From an uncultured Clostridia bacterium (GTDB taxonomy: Bacteria > Bacillota > Clostridia > Oscillospirales > Acutalibacteraceae): DNA of 24,123 bases. Below are positions 7,401-14,680 of the stretch, in pieces (positions within the stretch are counted from its first letter, which is position 1; the number at the start of each line of letters is the position of its first letter). The stretch is taken from positions 1-24,123 of the forward strand of contig CALWMQ010000160.1 of the NCBI GenBank assembly GCA_944382025.1, written 5' to 3'. Position numbers and translations under genes: made by a program. Under the pieces are notes generated by a model that saw nothing but the letters and a program-made list of their open reading frames with translations, ran no database searches and had not been told where the DNA came from.

Positions 7401-9371
7401 TCAGATATCCAGATTATCTACATACCGGGCGTTTTTCTCAATGAATTCCTTTCTGGGCTCCACCTTATCCCCCATGAGGATCGTAAAGGCCTCATCAGCG
7501 GCAGCGGCGTCTTCCAGTTCCACCTGGAGCATGGTACGGAAGGCAGGATCCATGGTCGTTTCCCAAAGCTGTTCGGGGTCCATTTCACCAAGGCCCTTAT
7601 AGCGCTGGATATCGGCATTACCGCCCAGTTCAGCGATATATTTATCTCTTTCCTCATCGGAGAAGGCATAGCGGAGCTGTTTTCCTTTGCTGACCTTGAA
7701 GAGGGGTGGCTGAGCGATGTAAACATGGCCTTCCTCCACCAGGGGGCGCATATAGCGGAAGAAGAAGGTCAGCAGCAGGGTACGGATATGGGCGCCGTCC
7801 ACATCGGCATCGGCCATAATGATGACCTTGCCGTAGCGGAGTTTGGAGAGATCGAACTCATCGCCGATGCCGCAGCCCAGGGCGACAACGATAGGGATGA
7901 GCTTTTCATTGCCGTACACCTTATCCAAGCGGGCTTTTTCCACGTTGAGCATTTTACCCCACAGGGGAAGGATAGCCTGGAAATTCCGGTCCCGTCCCTG
8001 GATAGCGGAGCCGCCTGCGGAATCACCCTCGACGATGTAGAGTTCGGTTCGATCGGCATCGCTCCAGATGCAGTCGGCCAGCTTTTCCGGCATCCGGGTA
8101 TTGGCCAGACCGCTTTTTTTCCTGGCCAATTCCCGTGCCCGCTGAGCAGCCTCCCGAACCCGGGCGGCGTTAATGGATTTTTCCAGGATAGCCTTGGCTA
8201 CAGGGGGGTTTTCTTCCAGATAGGGGGCCAATTTCTCGTTGAGCAGGGTATTGACCAGGGTACCGATGGCTGTATTGCCCAGCTTAGCCTTTGTCTGGCT
8301 TTCGAATTGGGCGTCAGTGAGTTTAACGCTGATGACAGCGGTCATACCTTCCCGCACGTCGTCGCCTTTCAGGTTGCTGTCGGCATCCTTCAGCAGTCCA
8401 TGGCGGCGGGCGTAGTCATTAAAAATACGGGTTACGCCGGTTTTGAAGGCGTTTTCATGGGTACCGCCGTCAATGGTATGCATGTTATTGGCGAAGGAGA
8501 TAATATTTTCATTGTAGCTGTCGTTGTATTGGAAGGCGACTTCAGCGATGGAATCCCCATCGGCAATAGCCAGATGGACCACGTTTTCATGGAGAACCTG
8601 GTACCCGCGGGTTTTGTTCATGTATTCCACGAAAGAGGAGATACCGCCTTCATAGCAATAAGTTTGCTCAATAATGTTCTCGGGGTCGCGGCGGTCAGCC
8701 AGGGAGATCCGGAGGCCGGCGTTGAGGAAAGCCTGTTCCCGCAGGCGTTTTTGGAGGACCTCCAGTTCATATTCGGTCGTTTCGGTAAAGATGGTGGGGT
8801 CCGCCTTGAATCGGATTAAGGTGCCGTCGTGATCGGAGGAGCCAATGACAGTTAAGTCAGAAACGGTCACGACACGTTGGAAGCGTTGAGCGTATACCTT
8901 TCCTTCCCGGGAAATTTCGACTTCCAGCCATTCAGAGAGGGCGTTCACCACAGACGAGCCAACGCCATGGAGACCACCGGCCACTTTATATCCGCCACCG
9001 CCGAACTTACCGCCGGCATGGAGGACCGTAAGGACCACGGTAACGGCGGGGAGGCCTAATTTTTCATTGATGCCCACGGGGATACCGCGGCCGTTATCGC
9101 GGACAGAGATGACGTTATCGGGGAGGATTTCCACCTCGATATGGGTACAGAAGCCAGCCAGGGCCTCATCGATGGAGTTGTCAACGATCTCATAAACCAG
9201 GTGATGCAGGCCACGGGGACCGGTGGACCCGATATACATACCGGGGCGTTTACGCACGGCCTCCAGGCCTTCCAGCACCTGGATCTGACTTTCGTCATAG
9301 GCGTCGGCGCTTTCATCCACCCGAGTGATCTCATTTTCGGTGACTTGATCCAATTCCATTTCGGTACTCAC
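7401..9371 (-). CDS. gyrB: DNA gyrase subunit B
   Basis: GyrB is the ATPase subunit of gyrase. The 656-residue protein shows the GHKL ATP-binding motifs EIVDNSIDEALAG, RDNGRGIPVG and GGLHGVGSSVVNALS. It also has the TOPRIM motifs EGDSAGGSA and DADVDGAHIRTLL, and the C-terminal GyrA-contact segment QRYKGLGEMDPEQLW. The start is GTG, supported by GGAAGGAG seven bases upstream; an ATG four codons later has weaker spacing. The motif normally read as PL[RK]GKILNVEKA is here PLWGKMLNVEKAR, with Trp471 at the usual basic position. It follows remB by 51 bases and precedes the YcxB-like array by nine bases. Confidence 0.98.
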   Translation of the reverse strand: MSTEMELDQVTENEITRVDESADAYDESQIQVLEGLEAVRKRPGMYIGSTGPRGLHHLVYEIVDNSIDEALAGFCTHIEVEILPDNVISVRDNGRGIPVGINEKLGLPAVTVVLTVLHAGGKFGGGGYKVAGGLHGVGSSVVNALSEWLEVEISREGKVYAQRFQRVVTVSDLTVIGSSDHDGTLIRFKADPTIFTETTEYELEVLQKRLREQAFLNAGLRISLADRRDPENIIEQTYCYEGGISSFVEYMNKTRGYQVLHENVVHLAIADGDSIAEVAFQYNDSYNENIISFANNMHTIDGGTHENAFKTGVTRIFNDYARRHGLLKDADSNLKGDDVREGMTAVISVKLTDAQFESQTKAKLGNTAIGTLVNTLLNEKLAPYLEENPPVAKAILEKSINAARVREAAQRARELARKKSGLANTRMPEKLADCIWSDADRTELYIVEGDSAGGSAIQGRDRNFQAILPLWGKMLNVEKARLDKVYGNEKLIPIVVALGCGIGDEFDLSKLRYGKVIIMADADVDGAHIRTLLLTFFFRYMRPLVEEGHVYIAQPPLFKVSKGKQLRYAFSDEERDKYIAELGGNADIQRYKGLGEMDPEQLWETTMDPAFRTMLQVELEDAAAADEAFTILMGDKVEPRKEFIEKNARYVDNLDI

Positions 9372-9422
9372 GGAAATTCTCCTTCCATTCGCTTATGGTC
9401 AACGCTTGTTTGAATCCGGCGG

Positions 9423-9704
9423 TCAGAGGGGGTTTACATTGGCCAGATCATCAATGAAACCAGATCTCTTCAGCAGGGTAGAAGAAGAGATCTGGGAAAT
9501 ATATACAGTTTCGGTGCCATCCTGGTCCACACACACCACGAAGGATTTGGGCAATTCCAGGGTAACATTGAAAACGCGGCCGCCTTTTTCGGCGTCGGCA
9601 AGGAACTGGCGGGTATTTTTAGAGATGGTAGCGTTTTCCATATCGAAGATACCCACGATATCCTGGAGGCGTACCACCGTATCCTGGCCCAGATGCAGAT
9701 ACAT
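9423..9704 (-). CDS. remB: RemB-like (DUF370) regulator
   Basis: This 93-residue protein begins MYLHLGQDTVVRLQDIVGIFD, characteristic of the DUF370 family to which Bacillus subtilis RemB (YaaB) belongs. It occupies the same place as remB in Bacillus, between recF and gyrB. In Bacillus the related RemA is a DNA-binding activator of biofilm matrix and osmoprotection genes; RemB's own role is less defined. The start at 9704 is preceded by AAAGGTGG at five bases and gives the normal family N-terminus; the 33 additional upstream residues of the longer reading do not look like protein. Residues 'NTRQFLADAEKGGRVFNVT' follow the core. It lies 141 bases after the recF stop with no clear promoter. Confidence 0.88.
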   Translation of the reverse strand: MYLHLGQDTVVRLQDIVGIFDMENATISKNTRQFLADAEKGGRVFNVTLELPKSFVVCVDQDGTETVYISQISSSTLLKRSGFIDDLANVNPL

Positions 9705-9845
9705 AAAATCCACCTTTCCTTTCAGAGAAAACGACCGGCCCCGGACTGGAAATTGTGATAGGCGCGGCGGGTAAGACAGTGTATTATTGAGGGATGGGGA
9801 CAAGATAAGGGGCTGATGGAAAAGTCCCGATATATTGAGGCCCCA

Positions 9846-10955
9846 TCATATCAACCTGCCCTGTTTCATGTGAAACTCCCGGCCGCCGGCCAACCGGCGC
9901 AGGGCATCGGGGTCGCAGCAGGTGACAAACACCTGCCAGTCGCCGATATGGTTCAGGATATAATCCTGTCTGGACTGGTCAAGTTCGCTCATCACGTCAT
10001 CCAGCAAAGCCACGGGCTGTTCGCCGGTCACCTCCCGCAGGAGGGTAGCCTCCGCCATTTTCAATGCCAGGACAGCGCTTCTCTGCTGACCCTGGGAACC
10101 AAACATCCGGGCGGAAAGTCCCGCAATAGAAACCTTCATATCCTCCCGGTGGGGACCGATGGTAGTAAAGCCGGCAGCCAAATCGGCATCCCGGGCATCC
10201 CGGATGGCTCGATAAAGCAGGGAAGCGATTTGAGAAGCCGGCATCTCCTCTCCTACCGGCTCAGGCAGGACCGATTGGTAATCCAGAACCAGCTCTTCCC
10301 TGCCGCCGGATAATCCCCTGTAAATTTCGGCGGCCGCGGGACCCAATTTCGAGATATATCTCAAGCGGGCCTGGATCAGGCGGCAGCCGGACTGTGCCAG
10401 CCGCTGGTCCCACACATCCAGCAGTTCCCCAGTGCCTGATGTATCCCGGCAGGACCGGAGATTTTTCAGCAAGGTATTCCGCTGGGCCAGGGCACGGTTG
10501 TATTCGGCCAGGCTTTTGAGATAACCGGGGCGCAGCTGGCAATAGGCGGCATCCAGGAACCTGCGTCTTTCCTCAGGGCCGCCTTTTACCAGGGTCAGGT
10601 GGGCGGGAGAAAAGACGATACCGCAGAAGCGGCCGGCCAGTTGTGAGGCGCTGTTGAGAGGAATGCCGTTGAGGGAAGCGGAACGATGGCTGCGGATAGA
10701 GAGTGAAGCCTGTTGATCCCGATCCTGGGCGTTGAAATCCATGATCAGGGAACTTTCGGTTTCCCCGAAGGCCACCAGCTCGCTGTCCCGGGAACCCCGG
10801 AAACTTTTCCCCCCGGTAAACAGCCAAATAGCCTCCAGCAGATTGGTTTTACCCTGAGCGTTTTCGCCCCAGATCACGTTAACCCTGGGGCCGGGTTCCA
10901 GTACGATTGGGGACAGGTTGCGGTAATTGGCTAATTGCAGACGGTTAACCCGCAT
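9846..10955 (-). CDS. recF: DNA replication and repair protein RecF
   Basis: RecF is an SMC-like ATPase that helps load RecA at gapped DNA and stalled forks together with RecO and RecR. The 369-residue protein has a Walker A motif GENAQGKT at residues 30-37, the ABC signature region GSQGQQRSAVLALKMAE, and the Walker B/D-loop stretch ALLDDVMSELDQSR. The length is normal for the family. The ATG is preceded by AAGGAGG at seven bases. It follows yaaA by 27 bases in the conserved dnaN-yaaA-recF order, where yaaA and recF are probably cotranscribed from the dnaA/dnaN promoters. Confidence 0.98.
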   Translation of the reverse strand: MRVNRLQLANYRNLSPIVLEPGPRVNVIWGENAQGKTNLLEAIWLFTGGKSFRGSRDSELVAFGETESSLIMDFNAQDRDQQASLSIRSHRSASLNGIPLNSASQLAGRFCGIVFSPAHLTLVKGGPEERRRFLDAAYCQLRPGYLKSLAEYNRALAQRNTLLKNLRSCRDTSGTGELLDVWDQRLAQSGCRLIQARLRYISKLGPAAAEIYRGLSGGREELVLDYQSVLPEPVGEEMPASQIASLLYRAIRDARDADLAAGFTTIGPHREDMKVSIAGLSARMFGSQGQQRSAVLALKMAEATLLREVTGEQPVALLDDVMSELDQSRQDYILNHIGDWQVFVTCCDPDALRRLAGGREFHMKQGRLI

Positions 10956-10982
10956 ACCGTTTCCTCCTTGCGGCGGGGGGGA

Positions 10983-11207
10983 TCAATGGGACGGCCCCTC
11001 CACCTCCAAAATCGTTTCCCCGGCCTGTATCCGGTCACCGGGGCGGATTTTCCTGCCCCGCTGGGAACAGGGTTCCCCATTAACCAGAATTTGCCCCTGC
11101 TGGACCATTATTTTAGCATGGCCGCCGGTTTCAGCCAGTCCCGCCAGCTTCAGAAGGGCGTCCAAACGGATGAACTCAGTGTGGATAGCGATCATTTTCA
11201 TCTTCAT
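10983..11207 (-). CDS. yaaA: S4-domain RNA-binding protein YaaA (RlbA)
   Basis: This 74-residue protein is almost entirely an S4 domain: TEFIRLDALLKLAGLAETGG, GQILVNGEPCSQRGRKIRPGD. It matches the small YaaA/RlbA proteins encoded between dnaN and recF in many Firmicutes, which are linked to ribosomal RNA/large-subunit assembly. The start is uncertain: ATG codons occur at residues 1, 3 and 5, and none has a recognisable Shine-Dalgarno sequence (the 19-base gap after dnaN reads CACCTTTGGGTAA before the first ATG). Coupling to dnaN translation is a likely explanation. Confidence 0.92.
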   Translation of the reverse strand: MKMKMIAIHTEFIRLDALLKLAGLAETGGHAKIMVQQGQILVNGEPCSQRGRKIRPGDRIQAGETILEVEGPSH

Positions 11208-11226
11208 TTACCCAAAGGTGGGCGGC

Positions 11227-12327
11227 TTATTTTTTCAGCCGCACCGGCAGCACCAGGAACAAGAAATTTTCCCCGGTGACAGGCAATATTTTCATTGGCG
11301 ACAGAGGGCCGTTCAGCTCAATGCGCACCTCATCGGTTTCGGAATTTTTCAGGGCGTCCAGCAAGAAGCGGCTGTTAAAACCCATTTCCTCTTCATTCCC
11401 CTCGATTTTAGCGCCGATGACATCGCTGGCGCTGCCCAGGGGGGTAGTACAGGAAACATGGATACGGTTATCCTGGAACCGGCAGATTAAAGGGGATTTC
11501 ATCCGGTCATTGATCACCAGGGAGGTACGGTCAACGGCTTCCACCAGAGTGCGGGTTCCCACATGGATGGTAGTGGAAGTCTGCTGAGGGATAGCCTTTT
11601 CATAGGGGAGGAATTCCCCGTCCAGGAGTCTGGAGATAACGGCGTACCCGTCGATTTCCATCACAATATGGCGGCGGCCGGCTACCAGGGAAGCGGGGGT
11701 ATCCTCATCAGACAGGAGCTTAAGGATTTCGCTGAGGGTTTTTCCGGGGACCACGAACTGCATTTCCTCGGTATTTTTAATTTCCTCGCACCGCATAGCC
11801 AGCCGGGAACCATCCACGGCGACCAGCCGGAGCTGATTTTGGCCCAATTCGAATTTGACGCCGGTATGTACCGGCCGGGCATCGGTCTGGGCAACAGCGA
11901 ATAACGTTTGCCGAATCATGCTTTTCAGCAGATTCTGGGGCACGGAAAAGCTGACGCCGTCGCTTACCGAAGGGAGTTCAGGATATTCCCCCGCGCTGAT
12001 CCCCATAATAGAAAATTCGGTCAACCCGCTGCGAAGGAGGGTATTATATTTATCATCGCTGGAGATCACAACCTCATCCCCAGGCATTTTCCGTACAATA
12101 TCGCCGAACAGTTTGGCGGTAAGGACGATTTCGCCGGGTTCGGTGACCTGAGCCTCAATGGTGGTGGTAATTCCCATATCCAGGTCATAGCCAGCCAGGA
12201 ATAAGGAACTGCCTGAAGCCTTGAGGAGGATGCCTTCCAGCGCCGGGAGGGTAGATTTTCCGGACACGCCTCGTTGGACGTTGCTGACGGCGTCGATCAG
12301 GGCTTGTCTGTCACAGAGGATATGCAT
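11227..12327 (-). CDS. dnaN: DNA polymerase III beta subunit (sliding clamp)
   Basis: DnaN is the ring-shaped clamp that tethers the replicative polymerase to DNA. The 366-residue length is standard. Recognisable family stretches are VQRGVSGKSTLPALEGI, SGLTEFSIMGISAGEYPELP, the ATDARPVHTGV-like segment, DGSRLAMRCEEI and the C-terminal MKILPVTGENFLFLVLPVR. The ATG is preceded by AAAGGA at eight bases. It is separated from dnaA by 469 bases that hold the candidate origin, and a hairpin followed by six U residues lies in its leader (12345-12386). Confidence 0.98.
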   Translation of the reverse strand: MHILCDRQALIDAVSNVQRGVSGKSTLPALEGILLKASGSSLFLAGYDLDMGITTTIEAQVTEPGEIVLTAKLFGDIVRKMPGDEVVISSDDKYNTLLRSGLTEFSIMGISAGEYPELPSVSDGVSFSVPQNLLKSMIRQTLFAVAQTDARPVHTGVKFELGQNQLRLVAVDGSRLAMRCEEIKNTEEMQFVVPGKTLSEILKLLSDEDTPASLVAGRRHIVMEIDGYAVISRLLDGEFLPYEKAIPQQTSTTIHVGTRTLVEAVDRTSLVINDRMKSPLICRFQDNRIHVSCTTPLGSASDVIGAKIEGNEEEMGFNSRFLLDALKNSETDEVRIELNGPLSPMKILPVTGENFLFLVLPVRLKK

Positions 12328-12344
12328 ATGATCAGTCCTTTCTG

Positions 12345-12386
12345 AAAAAAGTTGCGGGAAGGAGGTCTAAAACATTTTTTCCCGCA
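12345..12386 (-). terminator. Possible attenuator hairpin in the dnaN leader
   Basis: On the minus strand TGCGGGAA pairs with TTCCCGCA (12386-12379 with 12360-12353) around an 18-base loop and is followed by AC and six U. This is the form of an intrinsic terminator between dnaA and dnaN. The loop is long and the stem only eight pairs, so strength is doubtful. Confidence 0.35.
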
Positions 12387-12418
12387 TAATCTATTGTGAG
12401 GGAGACTATGGAAAACTT

Positions 12419-12461
12419 TCTATAACATAAAAAATATATTTTTTTGTAGCCGTAGTAGTAG
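12419..12461 (+). promoter_or_regulatory. Candidate DNA unwinding element with DnaA-trios
   Basis: An almost pure A/T run (about 12419-12445) is followed on the plus strand by TAGCCG and then TAGTAGTAG (12453-12461), then a GGCGG cluster. In Bacillus subtilis the basal unwinding system is a DnaA box, a GC cluster, repeats read 3'-GAT-5', and an AT cluster. The same order and strand polarity occur here when read leftward from dnaA. The motif is short, so chance is possible, but its position beside the A/T block and the GC cluster is what the model predicts. Confidence 0.5.
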
Positions 12462-12462
12462 A

Positions 12463-12494
12463 GGCGGTGGAAACGGTGGAAACCGCCTTTTTTT
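12463..12494 (+). repeat. Tandem CGGTGGAAA repeat in a GC hairpin with T7
   Basis: Two adjacent copies of CGGTGGAAA (12465-12473 and 12474-12482) sit inside an inverted repeat GGCGGT/ACCGCC (12463-12468 with 12482-12487), and seven T follow. It could be the GC cluster with degenerate DnaA sites, or a plus-strand terminator blocking antisense transcription through the origin. Both readings are inference. Confidence 0.45.
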
Positions 12495-12796
12495 GGCTTT
12501 ATACCAGGAAAAAGAAGGAAAGAATCTTGAGGAAAAGTGAGGGGCGAAAAAAGGGGAAAAGTGGAGGAAGGGCTCAAGATTCCACAGGGATGTGAAAAAA
12601 GGTGGGAGGAAAGTGAAAAAAAAGTGAAAAATTGGCGTTGAAAAAAATTTTTTTAAACAGGACTAAACAGGGATTCCACTGGGGATTCACAATACTCCCG
12701 GTTGAAAACGGTACCTTTTTTAAAAAAGAGGGGTATAAAAGCCTGTGGGGAAAAGAAAAAGAAACAAGGAATATAAAAGCGGAGGGCAGGATAAGA

Positions 12797-14140
12797 TTAC
12801 TTATTTTTAATATTTTTGATCATATCCTGAACCTGTGCCTTAAAGGTAGGGTCTTTTCCCATGCGTTCCTCCACCTTTTGGATGGCGTACACCACGGTAG
12901 AATGATCCCTGGTACCGAATTCCTGGCCGATGGCTTTCATAGGCAGGTTGGTAATATCGCGGACCACATACTCGGCCATTTGCCTGGCCTGGGAAATAGG
13001 AGCGGACCGTTTATTGGAGCGGATATCGTCTGGGGAAACGTTCATGGTACGGGCGACTTCGTTGATAATCCGCTCAACGGTAACGGGGATAGGCTGGCTG
13101 TCGTTGCGGATATTGCGGATAGCGGCTTGGGCGGTGAGGAGGGAGGGTTGATCCCCTTCCAGAATGCACTGGGCCTGCATATGACGGACGGCGCCTTCCA
13201 GCTGGCGGACATTATTTTTCAGCTGGGTAGCGATATATTCGCAAATATCGTCGGAGATATTCAGATCCAGAAGCTGAGCCTTGCGTTTGACAATAGCGAT
13301 ACGAGTTTCCAGATCGGGGGCGGAGACATCGGCCAGCAGACCCATTTCGAATCGGGTACGCAGGCGTTCTTCCAGGCTGGAAATTTCTTTCGGGGGACGG
13401 TCGGAGGTAAGGACAATCTGCTTATTTGCCTGATGGAGGGCATCGAAGGTATGGAAGAATTCCTCCTGGGTACTCTGTTTACCGGCGATAAATTGGATAT
13501 CGTCGATAAGAAGGACATCAGCCTGTCTGTATTTGGTACGGAAATCCATAGGGGAGTTATTTTTGAGGGATTCGATCAGCTCATTGGTCATATATTCGCC
13601 TTTGGTGTAAAGGATTTTCATATCGGGGTTATTTTTTTTAATTTCATTGCAGATGGCGTAGAGAAGGTGGGTTTTGCCCAAACCGGAGTCACCGTATATA
13701 AATAAAGGGTTATAATAGCCGGCGGGTTTGCTGGCGACAGCCTGAGCGGCGGCGTGGGCGAATTTATTGGAGGGCCCGACGACGAAATTTTCGAAAGAGT
13801 ATTCATAGTCGGAGGATTTCTGGCCAAAGAGATTACCGGGATCAGGGGATTGTTCCTGGGGAATAGGGTCTGGAGAGGGATCGGCATCCTCGCCGGAGAG
13901 GATTTTGAGGCCCAAGGGGATTCCCAGGACCTGTTGGAAGGCGTCCTGGAGTTTCAGGGAATAATGTTCGGTAATAATTTTGCGCTGGAAATTGGTATGT
14001 ACGAATACCACCACCTTGCCATCCTCAATGGTGCGGGGTTCGATACAGGTGATCCAGACATTAAAGGCGACTTCGCTGATATCATTTTGCTCGTGGAGAT
14101 ACTGGAGGATGCCAGACCAAGCTTCTTTGATGGTTTCCAT
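12797..14140 (-). CDS. dnaA: Chromosomal replication initiator DnaA
   Basis: DnaA binds the origin, forms an ATP-dependent filament and opens the duplex. The 447-residue protein has domain I (METIKEAWSGILQYL...), a short acidic/Pro-rich linker (residues ~90-115), and an AAA+ domain. The AAA+ domain has Walker A GDSGLGKT (150-157), Walker B LLIDDIQF (Asp213-Asp214) and the sensor region RLRTRFEMGLLADVSAPD. The C-terminal domain IV carries the DNA-binding signature GTRDHSTVVYAIQKVEERM. The start at 14140 is set by the family N-terminus; the 36 codons upstream do not resemble DnaA. AAGGAG lies 13 bases before this ATG, longer than usual, so translation may be modest. The promoter is at 14239-14267, with a leader of roughly 90 bases. 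Confidence 0.98.
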   Translation of the reverse strand: METIKEAWSGILQYLHEQNDISEVAFNVWITCIEPRTIEDGKVVVFVHTNFQRKIITEHYSLKLQDAFQQVLGIPLGLKILSGEDADPSPDPIPQEQSPDPGNLFGQKSSDYEYSFENFVVGPSNKFAHAAAQAVASKPAGYYNPLFIYGDSGLGKTHLLYAICNEIKKNNPDMKILYTKGEYMTNELIESLKNNSPMDFRTKYRQADVLLIDDIQFIAGKQSTQEEFFHTFDALHQANKQIVLTSDRPPKEISSLEERLRTRFEMGLLADVSAPDLETRIAIVKRKAQLLDLNISDDICEYIATQLKNNVRQLEGAVRHMQAQCILEGDQPSLLTAQAAIRNIRNDSQPIPVTVERIINEVARTMNVSPDDIRSNKRSAPISQARQMAEYVVRDITNLPMKAIGQEFGTRDHSTVVYAIQKVEERMGKDPTFKAQVQDMIKNIKNK

Positions 14141-14238
14141 GACGTTACCAAAACTCCTTCGTGGATCCGGACAGCGCCGGTTTATATGAAATCCCGCCCA
14201 AGTGAAGACGCCGGGCGCAAGATACAGGCGTACATAAT

Positions 14239-14267
14239 ATTGTAGCATAATTTCAAGGCTTTTACAA
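14239..14267 (-). promoter_or_regulatory. dnaA promoter
   Basis: On the minus strand TTGTAA (-35, 14267-14262) and TACAAT (-10, 14244-14239) are separated by 17 bases, a good SigA-type match about 95 bases upstream of the dnaA ATG. I saw no consensus DnaA box overlapping it, so classical autoregulation by DnaA is not evident. Confidence 0.65.
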
Positions 14268-14439
14268 CGGCATAAAGGACAAATTTTTCAGGAGATAGAG
14301 AAGTATTCCCAGGGGTAAAAGGGGCAAAACGGGGTATTTAAAGCCAAAACAGAAGGAATAGGAGAAGAAAATAGGGGCAGCGGTGAAGGATAACCCAAAG
14401 ATATAGGGGATGGAGAGAAAATGAAAACACAAAAGCTGA

Positions 14440-14466
14440 AAAAAACCGGGAAAACGCTGGTTTTTT
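14440..14466. repeat. A/T-flanked hairpin upstream of rpmH promoter
   Basis: AAAAAACC and GGTTTTTT form a perfect eight-pair inverted repeat around an 11-base loop, 12 bases before the rpmH -35. On the plus strand it has terminator form. It may separate the two divergent transcription units, or be a side effect of homopolymer runs. Confidence 0.35.
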
Positions 14467-14478
14467 CCGGATTCCGTA

Positions 14479-14508
14479 TTGACTTTTTGTTTGAGGGTGT
14501 TATATAAT
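14479..14508 (+). promoter_or_regulatory. rpmH promoter
   Basis: TTGACT (14479-14484) and TATAAT (14503-14508) are separated by 18 bases, near-consensus for SigA. They lie about 30 bases upstream of the rpmH ATG, which has AAAGGAGG in front of it. A strong promoter fits a ribosomal protein gene. Confidence 0.8.
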
Positions 14509-14540
14509 AAACTCTCGCAAGGCGAAAGGAGGAATATCGC

Positions 14541-14675
14541 ATGCTTCGTACGTATCAGCCGAAGAAACGGCATCGTAAAATGGAACATGGTTTCCGTAAG
14601 AGAATAGCAACTGCCAATGGCCGCAAGGTGCTGGCTCGCCGCCGGGCCAAGGGAAGAAACCGTCTCACCTATTAA
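14541..14675 (+). CDS. rpmH: 50S ribosomal protein L34
   Basis: This 44-residue protein reads MLRTYQPKKRHRKMEHGFRK and ends with ARRRAKGRNRLTY, the full-length bacterial L34 sequence type. L34 is a small, very basic protein of the large ribosomal subunit. AAAGGAGG lies nine bases upstream of the ATG. It is the first gene of the rightward rpmH-rnpA-yidD-yidC-jag cluster and is followed six bases after its stop by a hairpin terminator that probably lets only part of the transcripts continue into rnpA. Confidence 0.98.
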   Translation: MLRTYQPKKRHRKMEHGFRKRIATANGRKVLARRRAKGRNRLTY

Positions 14676-14680
14676 AAAGG

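Larger units (their letters stand above)
12328..12796. other. oriC: Candidate oriC region between dnaA and dnaN
   Basis: This 469-base gene-free stretch is in the position of the Bacillus subtilis unwinding origin. Read from dnaA to dnaN it contains DnaA-box-like sequences (12744-12752 TGTGGGGAA, 12683-12691 GGATTCACA, 12591-12599 TGTGAAAAA and the facing TCCACA at 12581-12586), a GC-rich hairpin (12463-12487), three TAG trios (12453-12461), and a long A/T block (about 12419-12445). None of the boxes matches TTATCCACA perfectly; the nearest differ at two positions. The plus strand from ~12500 to 12640 is very purine-rich. The 81-codon reading across 12332-12577 on the minus strand has no protein-like features and is not called. 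Assignment as oriC rests on gene order and layout. Confidence 0.65.
14141..14540. other. dnaA-rpmH divergent intergenic region
   Basis: This 400-base gap holds the dnaA leader and promoter on one side and the rpmH promoter on the other. Between them the plus strand is purine-rich (about 14281-14450) and ends in a hairpin AAAAAACC/GGTTTTTT (14440-14447 with 14459-14466). I found no sequence within one mismatch of TTATCCACA. Readings across it on the minus strand are low-complexity Phe/Ser/Pro-rich and do not look like protein. Confidence 0.6.

Noticed and set aside
6858..8819. 653-codon open frame on the plus strand opposite gyrB and its downstream neighbour
   Set aside because: It is antisense to gyrB, which has every family motif. 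It lacks a ribosome-binding site, its composition is driven by gyrB codon bias, and it crosses two genes.
12332..12577. 81-codon minus-strand frame in the dnaA-dnaN gap
   Set aside because: Covers the trios, hairpins and A/T block; sequence is low-complexity Phe/Pro/Lys with no ribosome-binding site.
12632..13705. 357-codon plus-strand frame opposite dnaA
   Set aside because: Antisense to dnaA, starts inside the origin, no protein family features.
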